A DNA stretch of 64,000 nucleotides from Pseudonocardia sp. 73-21 (GTDB taxonomy: Bacteria; Actinomycetota; Actinomycetes; Mycobacteriales; Pseudonocardiaceae), in the NCBI RefSeq assembly GCF_001899645.1, contig NZ_MKVV01000014.1:62001-126000 (forward strand), read 5' to 3'. The notes beneath the pieces are model-generated. The model was not told the DNA's origin. It made no database searches and was given only the letters and a program-made list of their open reading frames with translations. Made by a program: the position numbers and the translations under genes. This document shows positions 44,615-53,738 of the stretch, piece by piece. How positions within the stretch are numbered: the first letter of the stretch is position 1; each line of letters opens with the position of its first letter.

Positions 44615-45384
44615 GACCCGATTCTGCCCAGGTCGGCCTCGATCGCCGCGGCGCAGACCCGCAGATCGGGGAGCACGTCGTGCACCAGGTCGACCGAACC
44701 CGCCCGGCTGCTGACGTTGGCGGCCGCGACGACCGCACCGGCCGCGTCGCGGATCGGGACGGCGATCGAGCGCAGCCCCAGCTCCAGCTCCTCGTCGACG
44801 ACGCAGAAACCGTTGTCGCGCACCGCGTCCAGCTCCCGGTCGAGCACCGCCGGGTCGGTGACGGTGCGGTCGGTGAGCGCGCGCAGCTCCACCGTGGGCC
44901 GGGGCGACTGCGCCGCCAGCAGCACCCGGCCCATCGACGTGGCGTGGGCCGGGAACCGGGTGCCGATCGTGATGGCGAGCGTCATGATCCGCGAGGTCGG
45001 CACGCGGGCGACGTAGACGACGTCGGCGCCGTCGAGCACCGACACGGACGCCGACTCGTGCACCCGCTCCACCAGCGCCTCCAGGTGCGGGGCGGCGATC
45101 TCGGGCAGCGACAGGCTCGACAGGTAGGCGAACCCCAGCTCCAGCACGCGCGGGGTGAGCGTGAACAACCTGCCGTCGGTGCGGACGTAGCCCAGCTCGA
45201 CCAGCGTGAGCAGGAACCGGCGCGCCGCGGCGCGGGTGAGCCCGGTGCGGCGGGCCACATCGCTCAGGCTGAGAGCGGGCGCGTCGGCGTCGAAGGCGCG
45301 GATGACGGCCAGCCCCCGTGCGAGCGACTGGACGTACACCCCCTGTGCGCGGGTATCGGTGCCCTGGCCCTGATTTCCGCTCAC
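44611..45384 (-). CDS. pcaR: IclR family regulator, PcaR/PobR-like
   Basis: This 257-residue protein carries [16 protein letters not shown] and [43 protein letters not shown], the hallmark of protocatechuate regulators (PcaR/PobR/CatR group). The effector domain has [31 protein letters not shown] and [16 protein letters not shown] take GTG 45384, which overlaps the pcaB-like stop by 4 bp (GTGA). Family members usually have ~10 residues before YVQS, which this start provides. Those first ~15 codons lie wholly inside a copy of the 42-bp palindrome. A GTG directly before YVQS is the alternative. Confidence 0.87.
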   Translation of the reverse strand: MSGNQGQGTDTRAQGVYVQSLARGLAVIRAFDADAPALSLSDVARRTGLTRAAARRFLLTLVELGYVRTDGRLFTLTPRVLELGFAYLSSLSLPEIAAPHLEALVERVHESASVSVLDGADVVYVARVPTSRIMTLAITIGTRFPAHATSMGRVLLAAQSPRPTVELRALTDRTVTDPAVLDRELDAVRDNGFCVVDEELELGLRSIAVPIRDAAGAVVAAANVSSRAGSVDLVHDVLPDLRVCAAAIEADLGRIGS

Positions 45385-45385
45385 G
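45344..45385. repeat. 42-bp palindromic repeat, copy C (diverged, inside coding sequence)
   Basis: Same length and outer pattern as copies A, B, D and E (TGTGCGCGGGTATCGG...CTGATTTCCGCTCACG), but with more mismatches. It covers the pcaB-like stop codon, the GTG start of the PcaR-like gene and that gene's first codons ([13 protein letters not shown]). The extra divergence fits drift after recruitment into coding sequence. Confidence 0.7.
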
Positions 45386-46505
45386 AGCGTTCGGCCAGCA
45401 GCCGGTCCACCAGCTCCCCCGCGTGGCCGGCACCGGTGTCCGCGCTGGTCAGCGCGAGGTTGGCCGCCATCCGGTCCGGGTGCACGCCGAGCCCTTCCAG
45501 CGACGTCCGCAGCCGGGACGCCGCCCCGCCCGTCGCGCGCAGGAGGTCGTCGAGGGTCTGCCACTCGGTGTGCCAGGCCCCGGCCGCGCGCTGGTGCTCG
45601 TGGTCGGCGGCGGCCAGCAGCACCGCGGCCAGGCCGGGTGCCCGGCGGGCGGCGGCCCGGGCCGTGACCGCGGCGATGGGGTTGCGCTTGTGCGGCATCG
45701 ACGACGAGTCGCCCGGCGCCGCCTCCGACACCTCGCCGGTCTCGGTACCGGCCAGCAGCACGACGTCGGTGGCCGGTTTCGCACACGCCCCCGCCGCGAC
45801 GGCCAGCACGCCGGCGAGCTCCCCGACCCGCGTGCGCTCGGTGTGCCACGGCGCGGCGTCGGCGAGGCGCAGGTCGCGGGCCAGCGACGCGGCGACGGCC
45901 GGGCCGTGCGGGTGCAGCGCGGCGAGGGTGCCGGCGGCCCCGCCGAGCTGGACGGGCAGCGTGGCCAGCACCCGGGCCAGCGCGGTGCGGGCGCGGTCCA
46001 GCCCCGTGCACCAGCCGGCGGCCACCAGCCCGAACGTCGTCGGCAGCGCCTGCTGGCCCAGCGTCCGCGCGATCATCGGGGTGTCGCGGTGGGCCGCGGC
46101 GAGGCGGGCGGCGGCGTCGGCGGCGCCGCGGAGGTCGTCGAGCAGGATCTCCCCCGCCCACCCGACGAGCAGCGCGGCGGCGGTGTCCATGACGTCCTGG
46201 CTGGTGGCGCCCGGGTGCACCGACGGCCCGACCTCGGGCCCGACGGCCGCGCGCAGCAGCCGCACCAGCGGGATCACCGGGTTGCCACCCTCGACCGCGG
46301 CGCGCCCCAGTTCCGCCACGTCGACGTCCAGCGTCGAGGCCGCCGAGGCGATGGCGCTCGCGTGCCCGGCCGGGATCACCCCGTGCTCGGCGGCGGCCTG
46401 CGCCAGAGTCACCTCGACGGCCACGAGCGCCGCCACCCAGGACGCGTCGTCGAGCCGGGCCGCGACGCGATCGGCACCGAACAGGGGGTCGAAGAGCGCA
46501 CTCAT
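45381..46505 (-). CDS. pcaB: 3-carboxy-cis,cis-muconate cycloisomerase-like lyase
   Basis: This 374-residue fumarase/aspartase superfamily protein has the signature [16 protein letters not shown] near residue 265, plus [17 protein letters not shown] and [13 protein letters not shown]. These match 3-carboxymuconate cycloisomerase, which lactonises beta-carboxymuconate in protocatechuate degradation. The link is strengthened by the adjacent PcaR-type regulator and the divergent pcaIJ genes. pcaGH and pcaC/D are not in the window. It is slightly short for the family; adenylosuccinate lyase is excluded by context. Confidence 0.87.
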   Translation of the reverse strand: MSALFDPLFGADRVAARLDDASWVAALVAVEVTLAQAAAEHGVIPAGHASAIASAASTLDVDVAELGRAAVEGGNPVIPLVRLLRAAVGPEVGPSVHPGATSQDVMDTAAALLVGWAGEILLDDLRGAADAAARLAAAHRDTPMIARTLGQQALPTTFGLVAAGWCTGLDRARTALARVLATLPVQLGGAAGTLAALHPHGPAVAASLARDLRLADAAPWHTERTRVGELAGVLAVAAGACAKPATDVVLLAGTETGEVSEAAPGDSSSMPHKRNPIAAVTARAAARRAPGLAAVLLAAADHEHQRAAGAWHTEWQTLDDLLRATGGAASRLRTSLEGLGVHPDRMAANLALTSADTGAGHAGELVDRLLAERS

Positions 46506-46583
46506 GGTGGCGAACCCTACACGGTTGTTCGCTGTGCGAACGCTTGTGCGTCCACCGAACGGAATCGTAGGGTGGGTCCCGTG

Positions 46584-47341
46584 ATGGACAAGGTGGTCGC
46601 ATCGGCGGCCGAAGCGGTGGCCGACATCGCGGACGGATCGTCGCTCGCGGTCGGCGGGTTCGGGATGTCCGGGGTGCCCGCGGTGCTGATCGCGGCGCTC
46701 ATCGAGCAGGGGGCCACCGACCTCGAGACGGTGAGCAACAACCTCGGCATCGACGGTTACGGGCTGGGCAACCTGCTCGCCGCGGGCCGGATCCGGCGCA
46801 CCATCGGCTCGTACGTCGGCAACAACAAGGAGTTCGCGCGCCAGTACCTGGCCGGCGAGCTGGAGCTGGAGCTCACCCCGCAGGGCACGCTGGCCGAGCG
46901 GCTGCGCGCGGGCGGCGCGGGCGTGCCGGCGTTCTTCACCCCCGCCGGCGTCGGCACGATGGTGGCCGACGGCGGCCTGCCGTGGCGCTATCACCCCGAC
47001 GGCACGGTGGCCGTCGCGTCGCCGCCGAAGGAGACGCGCGAGTTCGACGGCGTCACCTACGTGCTGGAACGCTCGATCGTCACCGATTTCGCGCTCGTGC
47101 ACGCCTGGAAGGGCGACCGGCACGGCAACCTCGTCTACCGCCGCAGCTCGCCAACTTCAGCCCCAACTGCGCCGCGGCCGGGCGGATCACCATCGCCGAG
47201 GTGGAGCACCTCGTGGAGCCCGGCGAGATCGACCCCGACGCCGTGCACACCCCCGGAATCCACGTCCAGCGGGTGGTACACGTGCCGGACGCCGAGAAGC
47301 CCGTGGAAATCAGAACAGTGAGCAGGACGGTGCGATCGTGA
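46584..47341 (+). pseudogene. pcaI: 3-oxoadipate CoA-transferase subunit A, frameshifted
   Basis: The first ~188 codons read [78 protein letters not shown] and [15 protein letters not shown], typical of the alpha subunit. At about 47147-47151 (CGCAGCTCGCCAACTTC) one base is missing. The family sequence resumes in another frame with [30 protein letters not shown] and ends at TGA 47341. That end overlaps pcaJ by 4 bp, as an intact gene would. As written the protein is truncated; a sequencing error is possible. Confidence 0.85.
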
Positions 47342-47970
47342 GCCTGACCCGTGACGAGCTGGCCGCCCGCGTGGCCGCCGAGCTCCCCGACGGCTCCTAC
47401 GTCAACCTCGGCATCGGCATGCCCACGCTGGTGCCCGGCCACATCCCGGCCGACCGCACGGTGGTGCTGCACTCCGAGAACGGCATCCTCGGCGTCGGGC
47501 CGTACCCCACCGAGGACGAGGTGGATCCCGACCTCATCAACGCGGGCAAGGAGACGGTGACGACCCTGCCCGGCGCGAGCTACTTCGACTCCGCCGCGAG
47601 CTTCGGCATGATCCGCGGCGGCCACGTCGACGTCGCGGTGCTGGGCGCGATGCAGGTCGACGTCCACGGCGACCTGGCCAACTGGGCCGTCCCGGGGAAG
47701 ATGATCAAGGGGATGGGCGGCGCGATGGACCTCGTCCACGGCGCCGCGCGGGTGATCGTGATGATGGAGCACACCGCCCGCGACGGCTCCCCCAAGATCG
47801 TGGAGAGGTGCACGCTGCCCCTGACGGGCGCCGCCTGCGTCGACCGGATCATCACCGATCTCGCCGTGATCGACGTGACCGACGACGGCCTGGTGCTGGT
47901 GGAGACGGCGCCGGGCGTGACGGCGGACGAGGTGCAGGCGGCGACCGGAGCCCCCCTCGTGCGCGGATAA
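47338..47970 (+). CDS. pcaJ: 3-oxoadipate CoA-transferase subunit B
   Basis: This 210-residue beta subunit has [39 protein letters not shown], in which the Glu of SENG is the catalytic residue forming the CoA thioester. [23 protein letters not shown] and [19 protein letters not shown] follow. It moves CoA from succinyl-CoA to 3-oxoadipate. It starts at GTG overlapping the pcaI stop. Its last codons LVRG and the TAA stop are formed by the left arm of a 42-bp palindrome. Confidence 0.93.
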   Translation: MSLTRDELAARVAAELPDGSYVNLGIGMPTLVPGHIPADRTVVLHSENGILGVGPYPTEDEVDPDLINAGKETVTTLPGASYFDSAASFGMIRGGHVDVAVLGAMQVDVHGDLANWAVPGKMIKGMGGAMDLVHGAARVIVMMEHTARDGSPKIVERCTLPLTGAACVDRIITDLAVIDVTDDGLVLVETAPGVTADEVQAATGAPLVRG

Positions 47971-47999
47971 CGGTGTTCCCGCACCGATATCCGCGCACG
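47958..47999. repeat. 42-bp palindromic repeat, copy D
   Basis: CGTGCGCGGATAACGG...CCGATATCCGCGCACG, with outer 11-bp arms perfectly paired and central arms partly paired. It contains the last codons and TAA of pcaJ and ends 7 bp before the stop of the convergent P450 gene, so it can terminate both transcripts. Confidence 0.85.
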
Positions 48000-48006
48000 G
48001 GCGGCG

Positions 48007-49197
48007 TCAGCCGCTCGCCGCACCCAGCTCCACCGGCAGGGTCTTGAGGCCGCGGACGAGCGTGCTGCGGCGGTAGATCAGGTCCTCGGCGTCCACGGCC
48101 AGGGCCAGATCGGGGCGCCGGGAGAACAGCAGGCCGATGGCCTCCTGCCCCTCGATGCGGGCCAGCTGGGCGCCGAGGCAGTGGTGCAGCCCGTGCCCGA
48201 ACGCGACGTGGCCGGCGGCCTCGCGGTCGATCTTCAACTCCTCCGGCTCCTCGAACCGCTCGGGGTCACGGTTGGCCGCGGCCAGCGAGAGCAGCACGAT
48301 CGAGCGCGCCGGGATCGTGACGCCCGAGTACTCGACGTCCTCGGCGGCGAACCGGGCCGGCGTGGTGTGGACGGGTGAGTCCCAGCGCAGGAACTCCTCC
48401 ACCGCCGACGCCATCAGCTCGGGCTTCTCCTTGACCAGCGCGAGCTGCTCGGGGTGGGTGAGCAGCGCGAGCACGCCGTTGCCGATGAGGTTGACGGTGG
48501 TCTCGTGGCCGGCGATCAGCAGGATCATCGCCATCGCGACGAGCTCCTCCTGCGAGAACCGGTCGCCGTCGTCGACCTCCTGGATCAGCGCGCTGATCAG
48601 GGCGTCGTCGGGGGTCTCCCGTTTGGTCTCGATCAGGGCCGTCAGGTAGGCGTGCAGCTTGGCGCCCGCCTCCATCGCCTGGTCGCGGGTGGACTCGTCG
48701 ACCATGACGTTGGACCAGGCCGCGAAGTCGTCGCGGTCCTCGGCGGGCACACCGAGCAGCTCGCAGATCACGTAGACCGGCAGCAGGAACGCGTAGGAGG
48801 CCATGATGTCGACGGTGCCGGTGGCGGGCAGGTCGTCGAGCAGCTGCGCGGCGATCTCCTCGACACGGGGGCGCAGCGCCTCCATCCGGCGCAGCGTGAA
48901 CGAGCGTGAGACGAGCTTGCGCAGCCGGGTGTGGCCGGGCGGGTCCATCAGCAGCATCATCGGGAGGAACTGCCCGGGGGCCGCGGCCCGCTCCTCGGGC
49001 GGCAGCGTGTAGCGCCAGTCCTTGCTGAGCCGCTGGTCGGCGAGTGCGGCGCGGACGTCGGCGTGTCGGAACATGATCCACGCCGGGCCGTCGGGCATGT
49101 CGACCTTGCGGACCGGTTCGTCGGTGCGCACGGCGTCGTAGGCCGGGTAGGGATCGTTCCAGAATCGGCCGTCGAACAGATCGAGGGTGGCGGTCAC
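48007..49197 (-). CDS. cytochrome P450
   Basis: This 396-residue soluble bacterial P450 has the I-helix AGHETTVNLIGNG, K-helix ExxR in EFLRWDSPVHTTPARFA, and heme loop FGHGLHHCLGAQLARIEG with the thiolate Cys near residue 340. It starts at GTG after GGAG. Redox partners are not adjacent; the FprA-like reductase at 32.8-34.1 kb is a candidate only. Substrate unknown. The next gene upstream on the same strand is an FAD oxidoreductase, 40 bp away. Confidence 0.95.
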   Translation of the reverse strand: MTATLDLFDGRFWNDPYPAYDAVRTDEPVRKVDMPDGPAWIMFRHADVRAALADQRLSKDWRYTLPPEERAAAPGQFLPMMLLMDPPGHTRLRKLVSRSFTLRRMEALRPRVEEIAAQLLDDLPATGTVDIMASYAFLLPVYVICELLGVPAEDRDDFAAWSNVMVDESTRDQAMEAGAKLHAYLTALIETKRETPDDALISALIQEVDDGDRFSQEELVAMAMILLIAGHETTVNLIGNGVLALLTHPEQLALVKEKPELMASAVEEFLRWDSPVHTTPARFAAEDVEYSGVTIPARSIVLLSLAAANRDPERFEEPEELKIDREAAGHVAFGHGLHHCLGAQLARIEGQEAIGLLFSRRPDLALAVDAEDLIYRRSTLVRGLKTLPVELGAASG

Positions 49198-49237
49198 CGT
49201 TCTCCTTCAGCGCACGAAATCAGATGTAAGCGAAAGC

Positions 49238-50362
49238 TTACAGTCGGGTCGGAAGTAGCGTCGCCGGATCGAGCGGGATGTCGGGCGGCACCGGTGCCCC
49301 CGTCAGGACGGCCGCGGCGAACGCCGACAGGGCGGGCGCGGTCTCGATGCCGGATCCTCCCTGACCGGCGACGAACGCGAAACCCGGGTGGTCGGGCCAC
49401 TCCCCCACCACCGGACGGCGGTCCGGCACGAAGGAGCGCAGCCCGGCCCAGCTGGTGCGCACCGAGCGCAGGCCCAGCCGCGTGACGGCCTCGACGCGTT
49501 CCAGGGCGAGGGCGACGTCGAGCTCGTCGGGCCGCGCGTCGCCGGGTTCGGCGGGTGTCTCGTCCCCGGGGGAGATCAGGAGATCGTCGCCTTCCCCCTT
49601 GAAGTAGAACGTGTCGTCGGCCTCGCAGACCATGGGCGACCGGACGGGCCCGCGCAGCCGCGACGGGTCCGGGACGCGCGCCATCGCGATCGTGCGGCGG
49701 TAGGGCTGCAGTCCGATCCGCGGCACGCCGGCCATGTCGGCGACGACGTCCGCCCACGCCCCCGCCGCGTCCACGACGAGGGCGGTGTCCACCCTCTCGC
49801 CGCCCGCCTCGACGCGCCATCCGTTGCCGCGCTTGGCGATCGCGGTGGTCCGGACCCCGGTGCGGACCGTGCCACCCCGGGCCCGCAGGCCCCGGACGTA
49901 GGCCTGGTGCAGCGCGTCGGTGTCGACGTCGGCCGCGCTGCCGGTGCTGGCGGCCGCACGGACGACGCCGGGGGCGAGTGCGCGGCAGCGCCGTTCCGCC
50001 TCCGCGCCGCTGATCGGCACGGGCGCACCCGGTTCTCCCGCCCGTTCGGTGAGCACCGCGGCCAGCGACCGTTCCCCCCGGTCGTCGACGGCGACCCACA
50101 GCACCTCCCGCGGCAGCAGCAGGGGCGGGGTGCCCAGCTCGGCGGACAGCGCCGCGAAACGCGGACCGCTCGCCGTGGTCAGGACCCGCATCACGTCGGT
50201 GCCGTGGCCGGGGATGTACGTCGCCGCGGAGCGGGCCGTGGCGTGCTTCGCCAGCTCGGGCTCGGCCTCCAGCAGCAGCACCGAGCGCGTGGCGGCCAGC
50301 TCGCGGGCCACCGAGGCGCCCGCGATGCCACCACCGATCACGACGACGTCCGGGGAGCTCAC
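49238..50362 (-). CDS. FAD-dependent oxidoreductase, D-amino acid/glycine oxidase-like
   Basis: This 374-residue DAO-family flavoprotein starts at GTG with PDVVVIGGGIAGASVARELAATRSVLLLEAE. VDTDALHQAYVRGLRARGGTVRTG, VVDAAGAWADVVADMAG and the C-terminal FAD contact GFAFVAGQGGSGIETAPALS follow. It probably oxidises a secondary or primary amine or amino acid. It is the first gene of a two-gene unit with the P450. Confidence 0.9.
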   Translation of the reverse strand: MSSPDVVVIGGGIAGASVARELAATRSVLLLEAEPELAKHATARSAATYIPGHGTDVMRVLTTASGPRFAALSAELGTPPLLLPREVLWVAVDDRGERSLAAVLTERAGEPGAPVPISGAEAERRCRALAPGVVRAAASTGSAADVDTDALHQAYVRGLRARGGTVRTGVRTTAIAKRGNGWRVEAGGERVDTALVVDAAGAWADVVADMAGVPRIGLQPYRRTIAMARVPDPSRLRGPVRSPMVCEADDTFYFKGEGDDLLISPGDETPAEPGDARPDELDVALALERVEAVTRLGLRSVRTSWAGLRSFVPDRRPVVGEWPDHPGFAFVAGQGGSGIETAPALSAFAAAVLTGAPVPPDIPLDPATLLPTRL

Positions 50363-50505
50363 GGACCGACGGTAATTCGGTGGCGGGCCGGGGGCGAGGC
50401 GACCTACGGTTCGTCACATGTTCTTCCTGTGACAGGCCCGGGCATCTCGCCCGCTGCGCCCCCGGTACCCGTATCCGTCGGACCCGTCACCACCAGGAGA
50501 CACCC

Positions 50506-50676
50506 GTGCCTGCACCGAACCCGCCCCAGCCTGCCCCCATGAACCGCGCCGAGCGGCGGGGGAAGAAGAAGCCCGACCCCGCAACCGTCAGCTACCGCGG
50601 TTCCGGAGGTCCCGCGAGGCCCGCCCGCTCGTCGGCGCAGGGCCGCCGGGTCAACCCGGTACGCCGCACGGGTTGA
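50506..50676 (+). CDS. small basic protein, unknown function
   Basis: This 56-residue, strongly basic, Pro/Arg/Lys-rich peptide starts at GTG with AGGAG seven bases upstream, continuing PAPNPPQPAPMNRAERRGKKK and ending RRVNPVRRTG. An MNRAERR-type start is common among short actinobacterial proteins of unknown role. Probably disordered; nucleic-acid binding is possible from charge alone. Confidence 0.55.
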   Translation: MPAPNPPQPAPMNRAERRGKKKPDPATVSYRGSGGPARPARSSAQGRRVNPVRRTG

Positions 50677-50758
50677 GCCGATGAACGCCGGTGCCGCCGG
50701 CCCCCGCGTCCACGGGGGCCGGCGGCCCTGCGCATCTCGACCGGGGCAGGATGGACGG

Positions 50759-51439
50759 GTGACGACCCCGTGCCAGGTGTGGTGGGCCGCGCCCGTCGCC
50801 CCCGTGGACGCCCCGCACCTGCTCCCCCTCCTCGACGACCACGAGCAGGACCGTCTCCAGCGCTTCCGCCGCCCCGCCGACACCGCCCGCTACCTCGCCG
50901 CGCACGCCCTGACGCGCCTGGTGCTCGCCGAGCTGCTCGGGGCGTCGGCGTCCGGACTGGTGTTCGACCGGACGTGCAGGTGCGGGCAGCCGCACGGCAA
51001 GCCGACGCTCCCCGGCGGGCCCCACTTCTCCCTCACCCACGCGGGCGAGATCGTCGGGCTCGCCGTGCACGCCGGCGGCCCGGTCGGGCTCGACGTGGAG
51101 CAGGTCCGCGCGATGAAGGACCTGCCGTCGATGGCGCGGCACGTGTGCTCCCCCGCCGAGCTCCACGCCGCCGGACCGCCCGCACCGGCGGAGTTCTTCC
51201 GGGCGTGGACGCGCAAGGAGGCGCTGCTCAAGGCCACCGGCGAGGGGCTGTCCAGCCCGATGAACGCGATCACCCTCGGCCCGGAGGGAGTCCGCGACTG
51301 GACGGGCGGGAGTGCCCCGGCCGACCCGGTGTGGCTGCACGACCTCCGCCCGGCCTCCGACTACCCCGCCGCGGTCGCCGGGCTCGGCCCCGTCGTTCCC
51401 GACGTCGTCGAGAACGACGGCGACGCCGTACTCCGCTGA
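50759..51439 (+). CDS. 4'-phosphopantetheinyl transferase, Sfp type
   Basis: This 226-residue protein has the Sfp-type motifs: FSLTHAGEIVGLAV, GLDVEQVR (Mg2+ ligands) and FFRAWTRKEALLKATGEGL (WxxKEA). It transfers the 4'-phosphopantetheine arm of CoA onto carrier proteins of polyketide, peptide or fatty-acid synthases. The cysteine-rich CRCGQPHGKP segment is usual for this group. Starts at GTG (VTTPCQVWW). No synthase gene is in the window, so it may serve in trans. Confidence 0.9.
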   Translation: MTTPCQVWWAAPVAPVDAPHLLPLLDDHEQDRLQRFRRPADTARYLAAHALTRLVLAELLGASASGLVFDRTCRCGQPHGKPTLPGGPHFSLTHAGEIVGLAVHAGGPVGLDVEQVRAMKDLPSMARHVCSPAELHAAGPPAPAEFFRAWTRKEALLKATGEGLSSPMNAITLGPEGVRDWTGGSAPADPVWLHDLRPASDYPAAVAGLGPVVPDVVENDGDAVLR

Positions 51440-51470
51440 ACCTGTCGGTGGTGTCGGCGACAATGCCCGG

Positions 51471-52802
51471 GTGAGCGCCGCGGCAGCGTCAACGGGGGGG
51501 AGGTGGGTCCTGCACCTCGACATGGACGCGTTCTTCGCCTCCGCCGAGCAGCTCACCCGCCCCACCCTGCGCGACCGGCCCGTGCTGGTCGGCGGGCTCG
51601 GGCCGCGCAGCGTCGTGGCCGGGGCGAGCTACCAGGCGCGCGTGTTCGGGGCGCGGTCGGCGATGCCGATGGGGCAGGCCCGGCGGCTGTGCCGCGGCGC
51701 CACCGTCGTGCCGCCGCGGTTCGTGCTCTACCAGGCGCTGTCCGAGCGGGTGATGGCCGTGCTCGCCGACGCGGCGCCGGTGCTGGAGCCGGTGTCGGTC
51801 GACGAGGCGTTCCTGGAGCCGCCGGCGCTGGCCGGGGCCACCGCGGCCGAGGTCGAGGCGTTCGGCGTCGCCTTGCGCGCGGCCGTGCGGGAGGCCACCG
51901 GGCTGCCCGCGTCGGTCGGGGCGGGGTCGGGCAAGCAGACCGCGAAGATCGCCTCCGAGCTGGCCAAGCCCGACGGGTTGCGCGTCATCGGCCCGGACTC
52001 CGAACGCACGGTGCTCGACCCCCTGCCGGTGCGGTCGCTGTGGGGCGTCGGGCCCGTCGCGGAGGCGACGCTGCACCGCGCCGGCGTGCTCACCATCGGC
52101 GCGCTGGCGGCGCTGGAGCTGCGCGAGGCCACGAGCCTGCTCGGCAACGCCATGGGCGGCGAGCTGCACCGGCTGGCCCGCGGCGTCGACGACCGCCCCG
52201 TCGCGCCGCGCGGAGCGGCCAAACAGGTCAGCTCCGAGACCACCTTCGACACCGACCTCACCGCCATGTCGGCCGTGCACCACGAGGTCGCGAAGCTGGC
52301 GGAGTCGGCGCACCGCAGGCTGGTGGCGTCCGGGCGGGCGGCGCGCACGGTCACCGTCAAGGTGCGCAGCGCCGACTTCGCCACGTTCACGCGCTCCGAG
52401 ACCGCGGCCTACGCCAGCACCGATCTCGGCACGCTCACCGCGGTGGCGCAGCGGCTCGCGGTGGCCGCGGTGCCCGAGGGCGGGGTGCGGCTGCTCGGGG
52501 TGTCGCTGGCCGGGCTGGGCGACGAGCCGCCACCGGCACTGTTCGACACCTCGCTGCCGGCCCCCGTCACCGTGCACGAGGAACCGGAGGCGTCGCCCGA
52601 GGTGCCCGACGTCGCGCGCCCGTGGCGCACCGGCGACGACGTGGCCCACGCCGGACACGGCCACGGCTGGGTCCAGGGCGCCGGGCACGGGCGCGTCACC
52701 GTCCGGTTCGAGACCCGGAGCACCGGCCCCGGCCGGGCTCGCACCTTCGCCGCCGACGACCCCGCGCTCACCCGCGCCGACGCGCTGGCCAGCCTGGAGT
52801 GA
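51471..52802 (+). CDS. dinB: DNA polymerase IV (Y family)
   Basis: This 443-residue translesion polymerase has VLHLDMDAFFASAEQ (metal ligands), VVAGASYQARVFGARSAMPMGQARRLC, PVSVDEAFLE (catalytic DE), VGAGSGKQTAKIASELAKPDG and a little-finger domain. A ~60-residue C-terminal extension (WRTGDDVAHAGHGHGWVQGAGHGRVTVRFETR) resembles tails of other actinobacterial DinB proteins. GTG 51471 is six bases after GACAAT, consistent with a leaderless mRNA. No canonical C-terminal beta-clamp motif was recognised. Confidence 0.93.
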   Translation: MSAAAASTGGRWVLHLDMDAFFASAEQLTRPTLRDRPVLVGGLGPRSVVAGASYQARVFGARSAMPMGQARRLCRGATVVPPRFVLYQALSERVMAVLADAAPVLEPVSVDEAFLEPPALAGATAAEVEAFGVALRAAVREATGLPASVGAGSGKQTAKIASELAKPDGLRVIGPDSERTVLDPLPVRSLWGVGPVAEATLHRAGVLTIGALAALELREATSLLGNAMGGELHRLARGVDDRPVAPRGAAKQVSSETTFDTDLTAMSAVHHEVAKLAESAHRRLVASGRAARTVTVKVRSADFATFTRSETAAYASTDLGTLTAVAQRLAVAAVPEGGVRLLGVSLAGLGDEPPPALFDTSLPAPVTVHEEPEASPEVPDVARPWRTGDDVAHAGHGHGWVQGAGHGRVTVRFETRSTGPGRARTFAADDPALTRADALASLE

Positions 52803-52848
52803 CCCGCCCGAGGCACGCCGCCGGGGCGGCGGATGCCCGTATAGGGTC

Positions 52849-53622
52849 ATGATCGTGGCGCGCACGGGTCTGAGGGTCGCCACCTGGAACCTGTTGCACG
52901 GCCTGGACGTCCGCACCGGCCGCATCAACCTCGCCGGGGTCGCGGCCGACATCGACGCGATGGACGTCGACCTGGTGGCGTTGCAGGAGGTCGACCGGGG
53001 ACTGCCGCGCACCGGACGCGTCGACCAGGTCGCGGAGCTGGCCACGGCGCTCGGCTGGCACGGCGTGTTCGCCCCGGCCCTGCTCGGCGACCCCCAGCGC
53101 GGCTGGACCCCCGGCCCCGGCGCGGGCCCCGACCCGGGCGGCCCGGCCTACGGCGTCGGCCTGATCAGCCGCACCCCGCTGCTGGACGTCGCGCGCTGCG
53201 CGCTGCCCGGTGGCGGGCACGGCCGGCGCGGGCCCGAACACGTCGGGCGCGTCCTGCCGGGGTGGGACCGCGAGCCCCGCGCGGTGCTGCGGGCCCGGGT
53301 CGGCGAGCTCACCGTGGCCACCACGCACCTGTCGTTCCAGTTCTGGCTCTCGGTCCGCCAGCTACGGGTGGCGCTGGGGTTCGCCGGCCGGGGCCCCGCG
53401 CTGCTGCTGGGCGATCTCAACCTGCCCACGCCGGCGCTGCGCGTGGCCCTGGCCCGCTCGGGCTGGAGCCCGTCGCGGGCCGCGTCGACCTACCCGTCGT
53501 GGCGGCCGAACATGCAGCTCGACCACGTGGTGCGAAGGAGCGTCGAGGCCTGTGACGTGCGGGTGGGTCCCCGCGGCCCGAGCGACCACCTCCCCGTCAG
53601 CGCCGTGGTGGCCTGGGCCTGA
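52849..53622 (+). CDS. endonuclease/exonuclease/phosphatase family protein
   Basis: This 257-residue EEP-fold hydrolase has VATWNLLHGLD, DLVALQEVDRGL, LTVATTHLSF, LLLGDLNLP and PSDHLPVSAVV, which give the Asn, Glu, His, Asp and His residues of a metal-dependent phosphoesterase. The substrate may be DNA ends or a phospholipid. ATG 52849 is used, but TAGGGT at 52842-52847 lies seven bases before GTG 52855 (VARTGLRVATWN), which is the more likely leaderless start. Confidence 0.9.
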   Translation: MIVARTGLRVATWNLLHGLDVRTGRINLAGVAADIDAMDVDLVALQEVDRGLPRTGRVDQVAELATALGWHGVFAPALLGDPQRGWTPGPGAGPDPGGPAYGVGLISRTPLLDVARCALPGGGHGRRGPEHVGRVLPGWDREPRAVLRARVGELTVATTHLSFQFWLSVRQLRVALGFAGRGPALLLGDLNLPTPALRVALARSGWSPSRAASTYPSWRPNMQLDHVVRRSVEACDVRVGPRGPSDHLPVSAVVAWA

Positions 53623-53738
53623 CCGCGGCCGCGCCGTCCCGGTCCGCCGCTACCCCGCCACATGACCGACGTGTGGCGGTCCGGGAGCCCGCGCACCTCG
53701 TGTCGCCCTGTGGGGGGTCGGCGGGTGGTGGGCGGCGG

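Noticed and set aside
53623..53738. Possible RNA gene between the EEP nuclease and BluB-CobT genes
   Set aside because: No tRNA-like cloverleaf, conserved box or strong hairpin is visible. It reads as a plain convergent spacer.
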